The notes under the pieces: model-generated
Told to the model about the DNA's origin: nothing
The model's database searches: none
What the model saw: the letters and a program-made list of their open reading frames with translations, nothing else
Source of the DNA: UBA4675 sp964601265
Lineage (GTDB): Bacteria > Bacillota > Clostridia > Christensenellales > Borkfalkiaceae
Assembly (NCBI GenBank): GCA_964601265.1
Contig: CAZRMT010000044.1
Location: 1-10,695, forward strand
DNA: 10,695 nucleotides
Direction of reading: 5' to 3'
Shown here: one piece after another, positions 1-6,857 of the stretch
Position numbering within the stretch: the first letter of the stretch is position 1
Layout of the letters: each line of letters opens with the position of its first letter
Translations under genes and position numbers: made by a program

Positions 1-2
1 GA

Positions 3-74
3 AGTTATTTCGGGTTTTATAGCGAGGTTGTCGGCACGGTTTATTCCAACGTAGTCGTTACGTTGAAGAAGTAG
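3..74 (+). CDS. C-terminal end of an unidentified protein (partial)
   Basis: Frame 3 is open from the window edge and stops at TAG 72-74, giving 23 residues that end in VVVTLKK. The alternating hydrophobic pattern (SEVVGTVYSNVVVTL) looks like a beta-strand at the end of a protein. The terminator at 119-154 follows about 45 bases later, which is where a plus-strand gene would be expected to end. The other two plus frames also stop early, so the frame choice is a judgement. No family can be assigned from so short a piece. Confidence 0.4.
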   Translation, partial: SYFGFYSEVVGTVYSNVVVTLKK

Positions 75-118
75 TTGACAGATACGATTTAGAGAAATTT
101 TAAAATAGAAAACTCAAT

Positions 119-154
119 AAAAAACAGCGTGAATTTTGCTTCACGCTGTTTTTT
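119..154. terminator. Bidirectional rho-independent terminator
   Basis: A perfect inverted repeat, ACAGCGTGAA (124-133) and TTCACGCTGT (140-149), has a six-base loop. It is flanked by six A on the left and six T on the right, so the RNA of either strand forms a GC-containing stem followed by a U run. It can end transcription of the partial gene at the left edge (plus) and of the NSS transporter (minus), whose stop codon lies 17 bases away. Confidence 0.9.
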
Positions 155-170
155 GTATTAGTGTTTTTTG

Positions 171-1799
171 TTATACTTCGGTAAAAGTCGTGTCTTCGTT
201 TTTATTCGATAATCTCATCTCTTCACCGTTTAAGTCGTTTATCGTTTGAGCAATCGGGGTATCTTCCCAGTATATTTCGTTTTCGACAAATCCTTTTTTC
301 TTTTTGAGGATTTTAACTATAAGTTTCACGATGAACCCGCTGGAAATTACTATTGCCGTTAAAAGCCACCCGCCGAGTATATTTTGCCAAACGGTGTAAT
401 TTCCGTATAGTCCGCCTTTTTTGCTGAACAAGTCGTACAAGTTCCAACCGAACATTACGGTTAAAATAACGGGGGCTATTACTTTTATCGAGGAAATAAA
501 CCACCAAGCGGGCATTTTAAACTTTTTGGTGTTACGGTTTACTTCGTCTAACACTTTTTTGGGTTTAAAGAACCAACCGATTATAATGGTTTCTATTATT
601 CCGACTAAAATCAAGTTATAGCTATTGCACCAGTTGTCCACTATATCTAGCCAACCTACTCCTCCGCCCGTAACGAATACCATAGAGAGTAGTCCCGCTA
701 TAAGACAAAGCGTTAAAGTGGTTTTTTTAGTGTTTAAGTGGAATTTATCCGACAGTGCCGTTGAAACGCCTTCTATTATCGAGAAAGCGGAGTCTATCGC
801 TAGCGTACACAAGCAGAAATAGAACACGAACGCAAATATTGCGTTTAACACGCCCACGTTAGTGAGTTTTACTATTGCCATCGGGTAATATAAAAACGCC
901 GTTGCAATTCCGCTTGCGCTTTTAATTTCAAAGCCCGAACCGTACATAGTGGTGAACAATACTATTCCCGAAAGTAAGCTCGTTCCGAAGTCTGCCGCGG
1001 CTATAATTATGCCGTCGACTGCGATGTTTGCGTCCTCCTTTAAGAAAGAGCCGTACGCAAACATTATTGCCATCATTATCGACAAAGAATAAAATACTTG
1101 TCCCGCAGCGTCCGTCCAAAGGGTGGGGTCTTTAAATGCCGAAAATTCGGGCACGAATAATATTTTAAGACCTTTGCCTGCGCCTTTCATCGTAACGCCT
1201 TTAATAGCGAGGATAACCAAGCATATAACGGGCAAAGAAACGGTATATTTTACTACTTTACTTACGGAAGAAGCTCCGTTTCTTATGCAGTACCAAATTA
1301 AAAGCCAAGCAATTATAACGCATACGAAAACGGGAGTGGACATTACGTTGTTACCCGTAATTCTTCCTCCTAATTCGTCTTGCGCCATAGTTAACTTCGT
1401 CCAAAGCGAAAACGCTTTGTCTACGTCGCCTTTAAAGGTTGCGAATTTCCACGAGTATACGGTCATCATAATAACCCAACCGAATACTACCGCATAATAA
1501 ATTGCGATTATAAATGCGTTTACCGTTGCGCTCCAACCGATAGGTTCGGCTTTTTTGTTTAGACCTCTCATAGCTTCCGGCGCGCCTTTTTTAAGCTTTC
1601 TGCCGATAGCTATTTCCATATGTAAAAGCGGAATTCCGAATACGCACATTAAAAGCACGTATGCAAGTAAAAACGCTCCGCCTCCGTGAAGGGCGCAAAG
1701 CCCGGGGAAACGCCATGCGTTTCCAAGACCTACCGCACTACCGATTGCCGCAAGAATAAAGGTAAGTCTACTGTTCCAAGTTGCTCTTTTCTTTTCCAT
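171..1799 (-). CDS. NSS-family sodium-dependent amino-acid symporter (LeuT/SLC6 fold)
   Basis: This 542-residue polytopic membrane protein is expected to use the sodium gradient to import amino acids or related amines across the cytoplasmic membrane. The TM1 hallmark is intact: residues 20-32 read GSAVGLGNAWRFP, with Asn27 and Arg30 in the same register as LeuT, followed by HGGGAF and GIPLLHMEIAIGR. The unwound TM6 region is FYSLS at 236-240 followed by IMMA, where many relatives have glycines. In TM8, Asp336-Ser337 falls at the sodium-2 site, where LeuT has Thr-Ser and animal SLC6 proteins have Asp-Ser. At 542 residues it is longer than the usual 440-510 of bacterial members; the excess is mainly a polar C-terminal tail of about 45 residues. 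The start at 1799 has an AGGAG six bases upstream. It is monocistronic, with its own consensus promoter, and divergent from azlC. Family assignment is firm; the substrate is unknown. Confidence 0.95.
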   Translation of the reverse strand: MEKKRATWNSRLTFILAAIGSAVGLGNAWRFPGLCALHGGGAFLLAYVLLMCVFGIPLLHMEIAIGRKLKKGAPEAMRGLNKKAEPIGWSATVNAFIIAIYYAVVFGWVIMMTVYSWKFATFKGDVDKAFSLWTKLTMAQDELGGRITGNNVMSTPVFVCVIIAWLLIWYCIRNGASSVSKVVKYTVSLPVICLVILAIKGVTMKGAGKGLKILFVPEFSAFKDPTLWTDAAGQVFYSLSIMMAIMFAYGSFLKEDANIAVDGIIIAAADFGTSLLSGIVLFTTMYGSGFEIKSASGIATAFLYYPMAIVKLTNVGVLNAIFAFVFYFCLCTLAIDSAFSIIEGVSTALSDKFHLNTKKTTLTLCLIAGLLSMVFVTGGGVGWLDIVDNWCNSYNLILVGIIETIIIGWFFKPKKVLDEVNRNTKKFKMPAWWFISSIKVIAPVILTVMFGWNLYDLFSKKGGLYGNYTVWQNILGGWLLTAIVISSGFIVKLIVKILKKKKGFVENEIYWEDTPIAQTINDLNGEEMRLSNKNEDTTFTEV

Positions 1800-1830
1800 A
1801 AAAATCTCCTATATTTCAAATAACCCGTCT

Positions 1831-1859
1831 ATTATACTTTTTTTAATTAAATAAGTCAA
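1831..1859 (-). promoter_or_regulatory. Sigma-A-type promoter of the NSS transporter
   Basis: On the minus strand, TTGACT (1854-1859) and TATAAT (1831-1836) are separated by exactly 17 bases, one mismatch from the vegetative consensus. The start codon lies about 30 bases downstream of the -10 box, with AGGAGA between them. Confidence 0.85.
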
Positions 1860-1875
1860 ACGTAATACATTTTTT

Positions 1876-1904
1876 TTTACTTTTCGAACGAAGTGTGATA
1901 AAAT
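1876..1904 (+). promoter_or_regulatory. Sigma-A-type promoter of azlCD
   Basis: TTTACT (1876-1881) and TAAAAT (1899-1904) are 17 bases apart, and the -10 carries an extended TGA just upstream (1896-1898). The predicted transcript starts near 1911. This argues against the TTG at 1912 as the start and for the ATG at 1927. The -35 boxes of this promoter and of the divergent NSS promoter are only 16 bases apart. Confidence 0.7.
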
Positions 1905-1926
1905 AATAGCGTTGAGAGAAAATTTT

Positions 1927-2631
1927 ATGGATAAAAAAGCATTTTTAAAAGGGGTACGGGACGGATTGCCCGTATGTTTTGTATATATTGCGGTTTCTTT
2001 TACGTTTGGACTTCAAGCAGTGCAAAAGGGCATAAACGCTTTTTTTGCCACCGTTATTTCGGCAACTAATTTAACAAGCGCGGGGCAGTTTGCGGGAATT
2101 CAAATGATAGAACACGGCGAAAGCGTTTTGGCGGTATTTATTGCGGTGCTTATAATAAATGCAAGATATTTGCTTATGAGTTTTTTGCTTTCTCAGCGTT
2201 TACCTGAAAATACGGGAACGTGGAAAAGACTTATTATGAGCGTTTTCGTAACCGACGAATTGTACGCTTTATCGTGTAAAGAAAAAGAGAATTTCGGATT
2301 TTTGTATTTTTTCGGTAGCGGAATAATAGCGTATATCGGTTGGACTTTAGGCACGCTTTTGGGTTCGCTTACCAACGATTTTTTGCCGTTGAGGGTACAA
2401 GTTGCAATGGGTATAGCGTTATATTGTATGTTTATCGCCATAATAATTCCGCCCGCAAGAGAAAATAAAAAAATATTCCTAACGATATTTACTGCTTCGG
2501 GACTGTCTTGTTTGTTTTATTTAATACCGTTTTTCAAAAAGAATTTCGGTTTGTCGGTAATTTTAGCCTCCGTTGTATCCGCTTGCATAAGCGCAATATT
2601 TTTCCCCATAAAGGAGGAAGAATATGCTTAA
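1927..2631 (+). CDS. azlC: AzlC-family branched-chain amino-acid exporter, large subunit
   Basis: This 234-residue inner-membrane protein resembles AzlC/YgaZ, the larger partner of a two-subunit exporter for branched-chain amino acids and analogues. Family features are visible in order: an N-terminal GVRDGLPVCFVYIAVSFTFG segment; SAGQFAG in the first third; INARYLLMSFLLSQRL; and the conserved VTDELYAL block after TM3. Hydrophobic stretches then run to a charged C-terminus (KEEEYA). An in-frame TTG at 1912 would add five residues, but it lies at the predicted transcription start and has no ribosome site. The ATG at 1927 has a weak GAGAGA about nine bases upstream, so I prefer it. The gene overlaps azlD by eight bases, which indicates translational coupling. 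Whether it exports valine, leucine or another compound cannot be read here. Confidence 0.92.
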   Translation: MDKKAFLKGVRDGLPVCFVYIAVSFTFGLQAVQKGINAFFATVISATNLTSAGQFAGIQMIEHGESVLAVFIAVLIINARYLLMSFLLSQRLPENTGTWKRLIMSVFVTDELYALSCKEKENFGFLYFFGSGIIAYIGWTLGTLLGSLTNDFLPLRVQVAMGIALYCMFIAIIIPPARENKKIFLTIFTASGLSCLFYLIPFFKKNFGLSVILASVVSACISAIFFPIKEEEYA

Positions 2632-2926
2632 ATTTATCGGATATTTGGCGGTTATGGCGTTAGCTTCTTACTTGCCTAGGGTAATACCGCTTGTTTTTTG
2701 CAGAAAGAAAATTACCTCTAAATTTATTTTGTCGTTTTTATACTATATGCCGTATGCGGTAATATCGGCTTTAACCTTTCCGTACATTATGTTTTCGACT
2801 AATTCGGTTGCGGTGTCGGCAATAGTTACGGCAATAATTTTAGCGTTATCGTATTTTAAAATAAATACGACTATATGCGCTTTAATCGGCGTAACGCTTG
2901 CTTTTACTTTAAGTTTTGTTTTATAA
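2624..2926 (+). CDS. azlD: AzlD-family branched-chain amino-acid exporter, small subunit
   Basis: This 100-residue membrane protein with about four hydrophobic helices matches AzlD/YgaH, the obligate small partner of AzlC. The recognisable block is ASYLPRVIPLVF near residues 15-26, followed by SFLYYMPYAVISALTFP, the usual conserved segment of the family. The start ATG lies inside the end of azlC, and AAGGAGGAAG just upstream in the azlC reading frame supplies a strong ribosome site. The length is normal for the family. It shares the azlC promoter, and transcription ends at the hairpin starting on its stop codon. Confidence 0.92.
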   Translation: MLKFIGYLAVMALASYLPRVIPLVFCRKKITSKFILSFLYYMPYAVISALTFPYIMFSTNSVAVSAIVTAIILALSYFKINTTICALIGVTLAFTLSFVL

Positions 2927-2961
2927 AAAAATGCGATTGAAAATTTTCAATCGCATTTTTT
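2926..2961. terminator. Bidirectional terminator between azlD and the XRE gene
   Basis: A perfect 36-base palindrome has arms reading AAAAAATGCGATTGAAAA and its complement, centred between 2943 and 2944. The core stem is TGCGATTG/CAATCGCA, flanked by A and T runs, so it works in both directions. It begins at the last base of the azlD stop codon. It is also the first good terminator downstream of the minus-strand XRE gene, about 90 bases past that stop. Between 2962 and 3051 I see no gene. Confidence 0.9.
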
Positions 2962-3051
2962 ATACGTTAAGTAAAAGTGGTTAATAGTGTGCTAATATAA
3001 CTTTAATTTCATTACCTAAAAATTAAACAAACTAAAAGGACAGACAAAAAA

Positions 3052-3252
3052 TTAGTCTATGCCTGCTAAATAGTCTATCGAAACGTCGAAAAATTTAGCT
3101 ATCGCAATAAGTTTAGACAAGGTTGGTTCGCATTTGTTTTGTTCCCATAAACTAATTATTGACTTCCCGACTTTTAACTGTTTTGCAAGTTCGACTTGAC
3201 CTAAATTTTTTTCTTTTCTTAATTGAATTAATCTTTCCCCGAAAGTTTCCAT
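3052..3252 (-). CDS. Small XRE-family helix-turn-helix regulator
   Basis: This 66-residue protein is almost entirely one HTH_3/XRE DNA-binding domain of the lambda-Cro/CI fold. FGERLIQLRKEKNLGQVELA covers helices 1-2, VGKSIISLWEQNK is the recognition helix region, and the C-terminal helices read LSKLIAIAKFFDVSIDYLAG. There is no sensor or dimerisation domain. Stand-alone proteins of this size are typically Cro/SinR-like repressors that bind as dimers. It starts at ATG 3252 with only a poor ribosome site (AACGG). It diverges from the zinc-ribbon/SPFH operon, whose promoter lies in the 94-base gap between them, so it probably represses that operon, itself or both. This role is inferred from position only. 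Confidence 0.9.
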   Translation of the reverse strand: METFGERLIQLRKEKNLGQVELAKQLKVGKSIISLWEQNKCEPTLSKLIAIAKFFDVSIDYLAGID

Positions 3253-3285
3253 ACCGTTATTATTTCACAATTTCATACAAAATAC

Positions 3286-3314
3286 TTGACTTTCCAGTAT
3301 AATGGGAATATAAT
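3286..3314 (+). promoter_or_regulatory. Near-consensus promoter of the zinc-ribbon/SPFH operon, possible operator in the spacer
   Basis: TTGACT (3286-3291) and TATAAT (3309-3314) are separated by 17 bases. A second TATAAT (3298-3303) sits within the spacer, too close to this -35 to be its partner. The spacer is bounded by TTCC (3292-3295) and GGAA (3305-3308), an inverted pair that could be half-sites for the divergent XRE protein. Such a strong promoter would fit an operon that is held off by a repressor. The promoter is well supported; the operator is a guess. Confidence 0.8.
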
Positions 3315-3346
3315 AAAAGAAATTTATTCAGTAATAGGTTTTAAAT

Positions 3347-4039
3347 ATGGGGATATTGGACAAAATAAAAGGCGGTGTTTTGAATATTTTTTCCGAAAAA
3401 AGTACGAATAAAAAGAGTGATTTTTCCGGTAATTTTTGCTCTAAATGCGGTGAGCCGTTACAGGAAGGAGCATGTTTCTGTTCGAAATGCGGAAGTGGAG
3501 TTGACGGGAATATTGTAACACGAGAGGATAATAAAACAAGGCGTACCGAATTTTTGGGAGAGGTTTTAAAATGTCCTAATTGCGGTGCGGTAATTACGGA
3601 AACTACTGCCATTTGTCCCGAATGTAACGCCAAAATAACGAGGCTTTCGGCGGTTGGTTCAGTTCAAAAATTCAAAGAAGAAATATTTGAAATAGAAAAA
3701 GGAAGAAGTAAAGGGTTAAAAGGTTTGCTTAATATGTCAAACTCTACGACCGATTCGCAAATTTTAATGCTTATCAAAACTTTTCCCATACCTAATTCCG
3801 TTGACGATATTCTTGAATTTATTTTTTTATCGATTGCGAATATCGACGTCAGTTTGTCAAAAAAATCAATGTTTAAAAAAAGCGGAATTAAAGCTGAAAT
3901 AAGTAACGCTTGGGTGTTAAAAATGCAACAAGCATATGAAAAAGCAAGAGTTGCTTTTTCGTCGGAGCCTAGTTTTAAACAAATTCAAAATATCTACTAC
4001 GGAAAAATGAAAGAATTAAAATTAAAGGTAACAGACTAA
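3347..4039 (+). CDS. Double zinc-ribbon protein, partner of SPFH protein
   Basis: This 230-residue, apparently soluble protein opens with a short amphipathic helix (MGILDKIKGGVLNIF) that could touch membrane. Two zinc ribbons follow. Cys31/34 and Cys45/48 (CSKCG...CSKCG) form the first; Cys76/79 and Cys90/93 (CPNCG...CPECN) form the second. All eight ligands are present. Residues 105-230 are charged and mostly helical and match nothing I can name. In Bacillus subtilis the pspA (ydjF)-ydjGHI locus also pairs a zinc-ribbon protein (YdjG) with an SPFH protein (YdjI); the arrangement here is similar, but this is an analogy rather than proven homology. The start ATG has only a weak AGG upstream. 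It is the first gene of a two-gene operon, with 15 bases to the next start. Confidence 0.8.
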   Translation: MGILDKIKGGVLNIFSEKSTNKKSDFSGNFCSKCGEPLQEGACFCSKCGSGVDGNIVTREDNKTRRTEFLGEVLKCPNCGAVITETTAICPECNAKITRLSAVGSVQKFKEEIFEIEKGRSKGLKGLLNMSNSTTDSQILMLIKTFPIPNSVDDILEFIFLSIANIDVSLSKKSMFKKSGIKAEISNAWVLKMQQAYEKARVAFSSEPSFKQIQNIYYGKMKELKLKVTD

Positions 4040-4054
4040 TATAAGGAGTGAACA

Positions 4055-5371
4055 ATGTGTGCTTTTAGGAAACCTAAGGCGGGAGGGTTTAAAGACGAAA
4101 TTCGTTGCGACGAATCTTCATATTTAATATGGAAATGGCACCCCGTCGGTTCGGAAGAAGGGAACAATAATCGTGAAAACGCTATACGTAACGGATCTTC
4201 TTTACGGGTTAAAGAAGGAGAGGTTGCGGTTTTTGTTTATAAACAAGAAGACGGCAGTGTTCAAGATTTTATAGAAGGACCTTTTGACCAAAGGATAGAA
4301 ACCAAAAACTTACCGATTTTAGCAAGTATAGTGGGGCTTGCTTTTGCGGGCGGAACACCGTATCAAGCTGAAATATACTTTATAAATCTTGCAAAAATAA
4401 TACAAATTAGTTTCGCGGTTCCTTTTTTTGACGTATACGATCCGAGATTTCTAGATTTTGGAGTTCCCGTTGCGGTAAGAGGAACTATTAGTTTTAAAAT
4501 TGAAGATTATCGTGAATTTATAAAATTGCATAGGTTAAATACTTTCAGCCTTGAAGATTTTCAAAAGCAAATTCGTGACGTAATTCGTCGTTACGTTAAA
4601 AAAACGGTAATCAACGCTCCGCAAACTTACTCGGTTCCCGTTGTTCAAATAGAGAGTAAATTATTTCAAATTAACGAAGAAATAGAAAGCGTTATTACAA
4701 AAAGATTGAAAGAAGATTTCGGGGTTAGCGTATCGGGCGTAGATATTAGTTCAATCGAGTTGGACAAAACGAGTGAGGGCTATGTGAGGCTTATGGCGGT
4801 AACGAAGGATATTGTTTCTGCAAAAATGCAAGCAGAAGTCGTCGATTATACCGCTAGGATTAGAATTAAGCGAGAAGAAGAACAATATTCTCAACACAAA
4901 CAAACTCAATCGTTGAATTTAGGAGCGTTTCAAGTTGAAAAACAAGCCGAAGTCGGAATTGCGGGAGCGGATGCAATAGGCGCAATGGGTAACGGCGGTA
5001 ATATCGGTTTTGGCGGTAACGGAATTAATCCGATTGCAACTGTGGCGGGATTAGCCGTCGGAACTGCGATAGGGAAAAATTTAGTCGGTGCGATAAAAGG
5101 TTCGGAAAGGATGAAACAATGTGCCGATATAACGCAACAAGCTCGCATTGTACCGCCTATTATTCCGCAATCTGTTTATTATGTTGCCGTAAACGGACAG
5201 CCCACGGGGCCGTTTAGCGTTGCCGAGCTAAAAAATATGGTTTTGGAAAAACGATTTTTTCCGAATAGTTTAGTTTGGAAACAGGGTATGGCAGAGTGGG
5301 TAAAAGCGGAATCCGTTGAAGAAATAAAAGAATTTTTTATTGTAATTCCGCAAGTTCCTCCTATTTTTTAA
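4055..5371 (+). CDS. SPFH/band-7 (virion-core-like, YdjI-type) protein with C-terminal GYF_2 domain
   Basis: This 438-residue protein has four parts. Residues about 20-275 are an SPFH domain of the YdjI/'virion core protein' type: SSLRVKEGEVAVFVY, an EGP turn, NLPIL, then FFDVYDPRFLDFGVPVAVRG with ISFKIEDYREF, and a charged helical end with IRIKREEEQYSQ. Residues about 288-350 are rich in Gly and Ala, with a hydrophobic stretch at 325-347 that could associate with membrane. Residues about 375-428 are a GYF_2 domain: YYVAVNGQPTGPFSVAELK, then SLVWKQGMAEWVKAES, with the expected aromatic residues. A short tail ends in IPQVPPIF. No classical N-terminal membrane helix is visible. SPFH proteins scaffold membrane domains, and YdjI-type members act with PspA in envelope stress. 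AAGGAG precedes the ATG. It is co-transcribed with the zinc-ribbon gene. Confidence 0.88.
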   Translation: MCAFRKPKAGGFKDEIRCDESSYLIWKWHPVGSEEGNNNRENAIRNGSSLRVKEGEVAVFVYKQEDGSVQDFIEGPFDQRIETKNLPILASIVGLAFAGGTPYQAEIYFINLAKIIQISFAVPFFDVYDPRFLDFGVPVAVRGTISFKIEDYREFIKLHRLNTFSLEDFQKQIRDVIRRYVKKTVINAPQTYSVPVVQIESKLFQINEEIESVITKRLKEDFGVSVSGVDISSIELDKTSEGYVRLMAVTKDIVSAKMQAEVVDYTARIRIKREEEQYSQHKQTQSLNLGAFQVEKQAEVGIAGADAIGAMGNGGNIGFGGNGINPIATVAGLAVGTAIGKNLVGAIKGSERMKQCADITQQARIVPPIIPQSVYYVAVNGQPTGPFSVAELKNMVLEKRFFPNSLVWKQGMAEWVKAESVEEIKEFFIVIPQVPPIF

Positions 5372-5383
5372 AAACGAAAGAAA

Positions 5384-5411
5384 TACGGCGTACCGAAAAC
5401 GGTACGCCGTA
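5384..5411. terminator. Bidirectional terminator between SPFH and MATE genes
   Basis: A perfect 12-bp inverted repeat, TACGGCGTACCG (5384-5395) and CGGTACGCCGTA (5400-5411), has a four-base loop. T-rich tracts follow on both strands (CTTTAAATTTT on plus, TTTCTTTCGTTTTT on minus). It fills the 43-base gap between the convergent stops of the SPFH gene and the MATE gene. The tails are interrupted U runs, but the GC-rich stem is strong. Confidence 0.85.
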
Positions 5412-5414
5412 GCT

Positions 5415-6821
5415 TTAAATTTTGTGTTCGATAAATTTCTTTTTCCATTTTCCGCTTCTCCAACGGAACAGATAAAGAAGTCCTCTCGTTATTTCGTCCA
5501 AGGCAAAAGCAATCCAAATTCCGATTAGCCCTAAATTGCAAACTATTCCTAAAACGTAAGCAAAAAGCACGCTGACGCTCCAACAAGAAGTTATGGAAAT
5601 AACGGTCGTTGCGTAAACGTCGCCTACGCCGTTTAAAGAAAATTCGCCTAGGTGGTTTAAAGCTCTTCCCGTTTCGACGAAAAGGTCTATCAAAAGTATT
5701 TTTAAAATTAGATTAAGAGTTTTTTCGTCGTTTGTGTAAATTCTGAAAATAAATCTATGTAGGATTAAAAAGAGAAGCGAAAGCGATATTCCGAAAAACA
5801 GTCCTATAAAAATGTTTTGTCTGTGCATTTTATCCGCTTTTTCCACTTGTCCGTTCCCGCAATGCCTACCTACCATAATGGCGTCGGCGTTTCCGACGGC
5901 GTATCCGAATTGATAGGTTAACACAACTAACGACGATACATAGATTTTAGCGTTTTGCTGAATAGAAGAAAGTCTATATACGAACGATGACGTTATAAGT
6001 TGCGAAAGAGCATACGATAGAGCGCTGACTCCGCCGGGGATTCCTACTTTAAACAGCTGTTTTATGAGGTTGGAAGAAAATTTCGGCGTTATTTTTATAC
6101 GCTTTTTTATGAAAAAACAAAAAGATACAATAAAAGATATAACGTTACCAGAAATTCCCGCAACGGAAACGCCCGTAATAGGGTCGCTAAAAGGCGATAT
6201 TTTCGTTATTGCCACTATGTTTAAAAAGGTTGAAATGACGGCTGAGGAGATACCCGAAAAGAAAGTGGGTTTAGAGTCGCCGTAACAACGCATTACCGTA
6301 TTCATACAGCTTGAAAGCGAACCTAAAACCAAAAACATACAGCGAATACGCGAATATTTTACCGCCTGCGTCAGTTTTTCGCCGTCTAAATTTATCATAG
6401 CGTATATAGGCTCGGCAAAAATCAACAAAACAAGGTTTAGCGTAACGCCTATAATCGTGGTCAAAACAAAGTTGACGAAACACAGTTTTTTAACGCTGTC
6501 AACGTCGTTTTTCCCCATATAAATACTGAGCATTATTCCCGAGCCAGTGTTTACTATTGCCGTAACGGTGGAAATAATATTAAAAACTTTTCCCGCACCG
6601 TCTACCGCAACGGCGCTTTTGTCGGATATAACGTTTATTACTACCGTAGAAATTATTGATAAAAAATTTATTAGAAAAAGGTCTAAAAATTGAGGAATGG
6701 CAAGCTTGAACAGGTTAAGCTTGCCAAAATTATCTTCTAAAGTAAATAACGATTTATCTAAAAATTTTCTTTTTTTATTTTTAGCGACGGTTTGTGTTCC
6801 GTCGGGTTTTTGTAGGCTCAT
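5415..6821 (-). CDS. MATE-family multidrug/toxin efflux transporter
   Basis: This 468-residue integral membrane protein has about twelve hydrophobic segments in two halves, as in MATE (MatE, NorM/DinF-like) cation-coupled exporters of drugs and toxic compounds. A charged 30-residue leader precedes FKLAIPQFLDLFLINFLSII, the usual first helix. TGSGIMLSIYMGKND (about 92-106) is the conserved loop after TM2. GYAVGNADAIMVGRHCGNG (about 318-336) is the equivalent in the second half. GLIGIWIAFALDEITRGLLYLFRWRSGKW at the end is a common MATE C-terminal pattern. Length is normal. AAAAGGA lies four bases upstream of ATG 6821. The substrate is not predictable, and the neighbours give no clue. It has its own promoter just beyond the terminator of the AraC gene, so it is likely transcribed separately. 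Confidence 0.92.
   Translation of the reverse strand: MSLQKPDGTQTVAKNKKRKFLDKSLFTLEDNFGKLNLFKLAIPQFLDLFLINFLSIISTVVINVISDKSAVAVDGAGKVFNIISTVTAIVNTGSGIMLSIYMGKNDVDSVKKLCFVNFVLTTIIGVTLNLVLLIFAEPIYAMINLDGEKLTQAVKYSRIRCMFLVLGSLSSCMNTVMRCYGDSKPTFFSGISSAVISTFLNIVAITKISPFSDPITGVSVAGISGNVISFIVSFCFFIKKRIKITPKFSSNLIKQLFKVGIPGGVSALSYALSQLITSSFVYRLSSIQQNAKIYVSSLVVLTYQFGYAVGNADAIMVGRHCGNGQVEKADKMHRQNIFIGLFFGISLSLLFLILHRFIFRIYTNDEKTLNLILKILLIDLFVETGRALNHLGEFSLNGVGDVYATTVISITSCWSVSVLFAYVLGIVCNLGLIGIWIAFALDEITRGLLYLFRWRSGKWKKKFIEHKI
6698..6726. repeat. Long inverted repeat inside the MATE coding region
   Basis: TGGCAAGCTT (6698-6707) and AAGCTTGCCA (6717-6726) are exact complements. The bases between extend the pairing as AAC/GTT after one unpaired G, giving about 13 pairs in a near-continuous hairpin. 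It spans roughly codons 32-42 of the MATE gene and encodes GKLNLFKLA, so the protein sequence partly repeats (KL..KL). Confidence 0.7.
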
Positions 6822-6857
6822 AAATTCCTTTTTTAATTACCTAATTTCGATACTGAA

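Noticed and set aside
1123..1497. Plus-strand open frame of 124 codons
   Set aside because: It lies fully within and antisense to the NSS transporter, whose frame carries family motifs; no ribosome site or promoter precedes it.
1912..1926. TTG as the azlC start, adding five residues
   Set aside because: It coincides with the predicted transcription start, lacks a ribosome site, and the ATG at 1927 begins a normal family N-terminus.
3042..3058. AGAC/GTCT inverted repeat as a terminator for the XRE gene
   Set aside because: The stem is only four to five pairs and the T run falls in the loop, not after the stem; the palindrome at 2926-2961 is far better.
3298..3303. Upstream TATAAT as the -10 of the zinc-ribbon operon
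   Set aside because: It is only six bases from the TTGACT box and no other -35 lies 16-18 bases upstream; the TATAAT at 3309 has perfect spacing.
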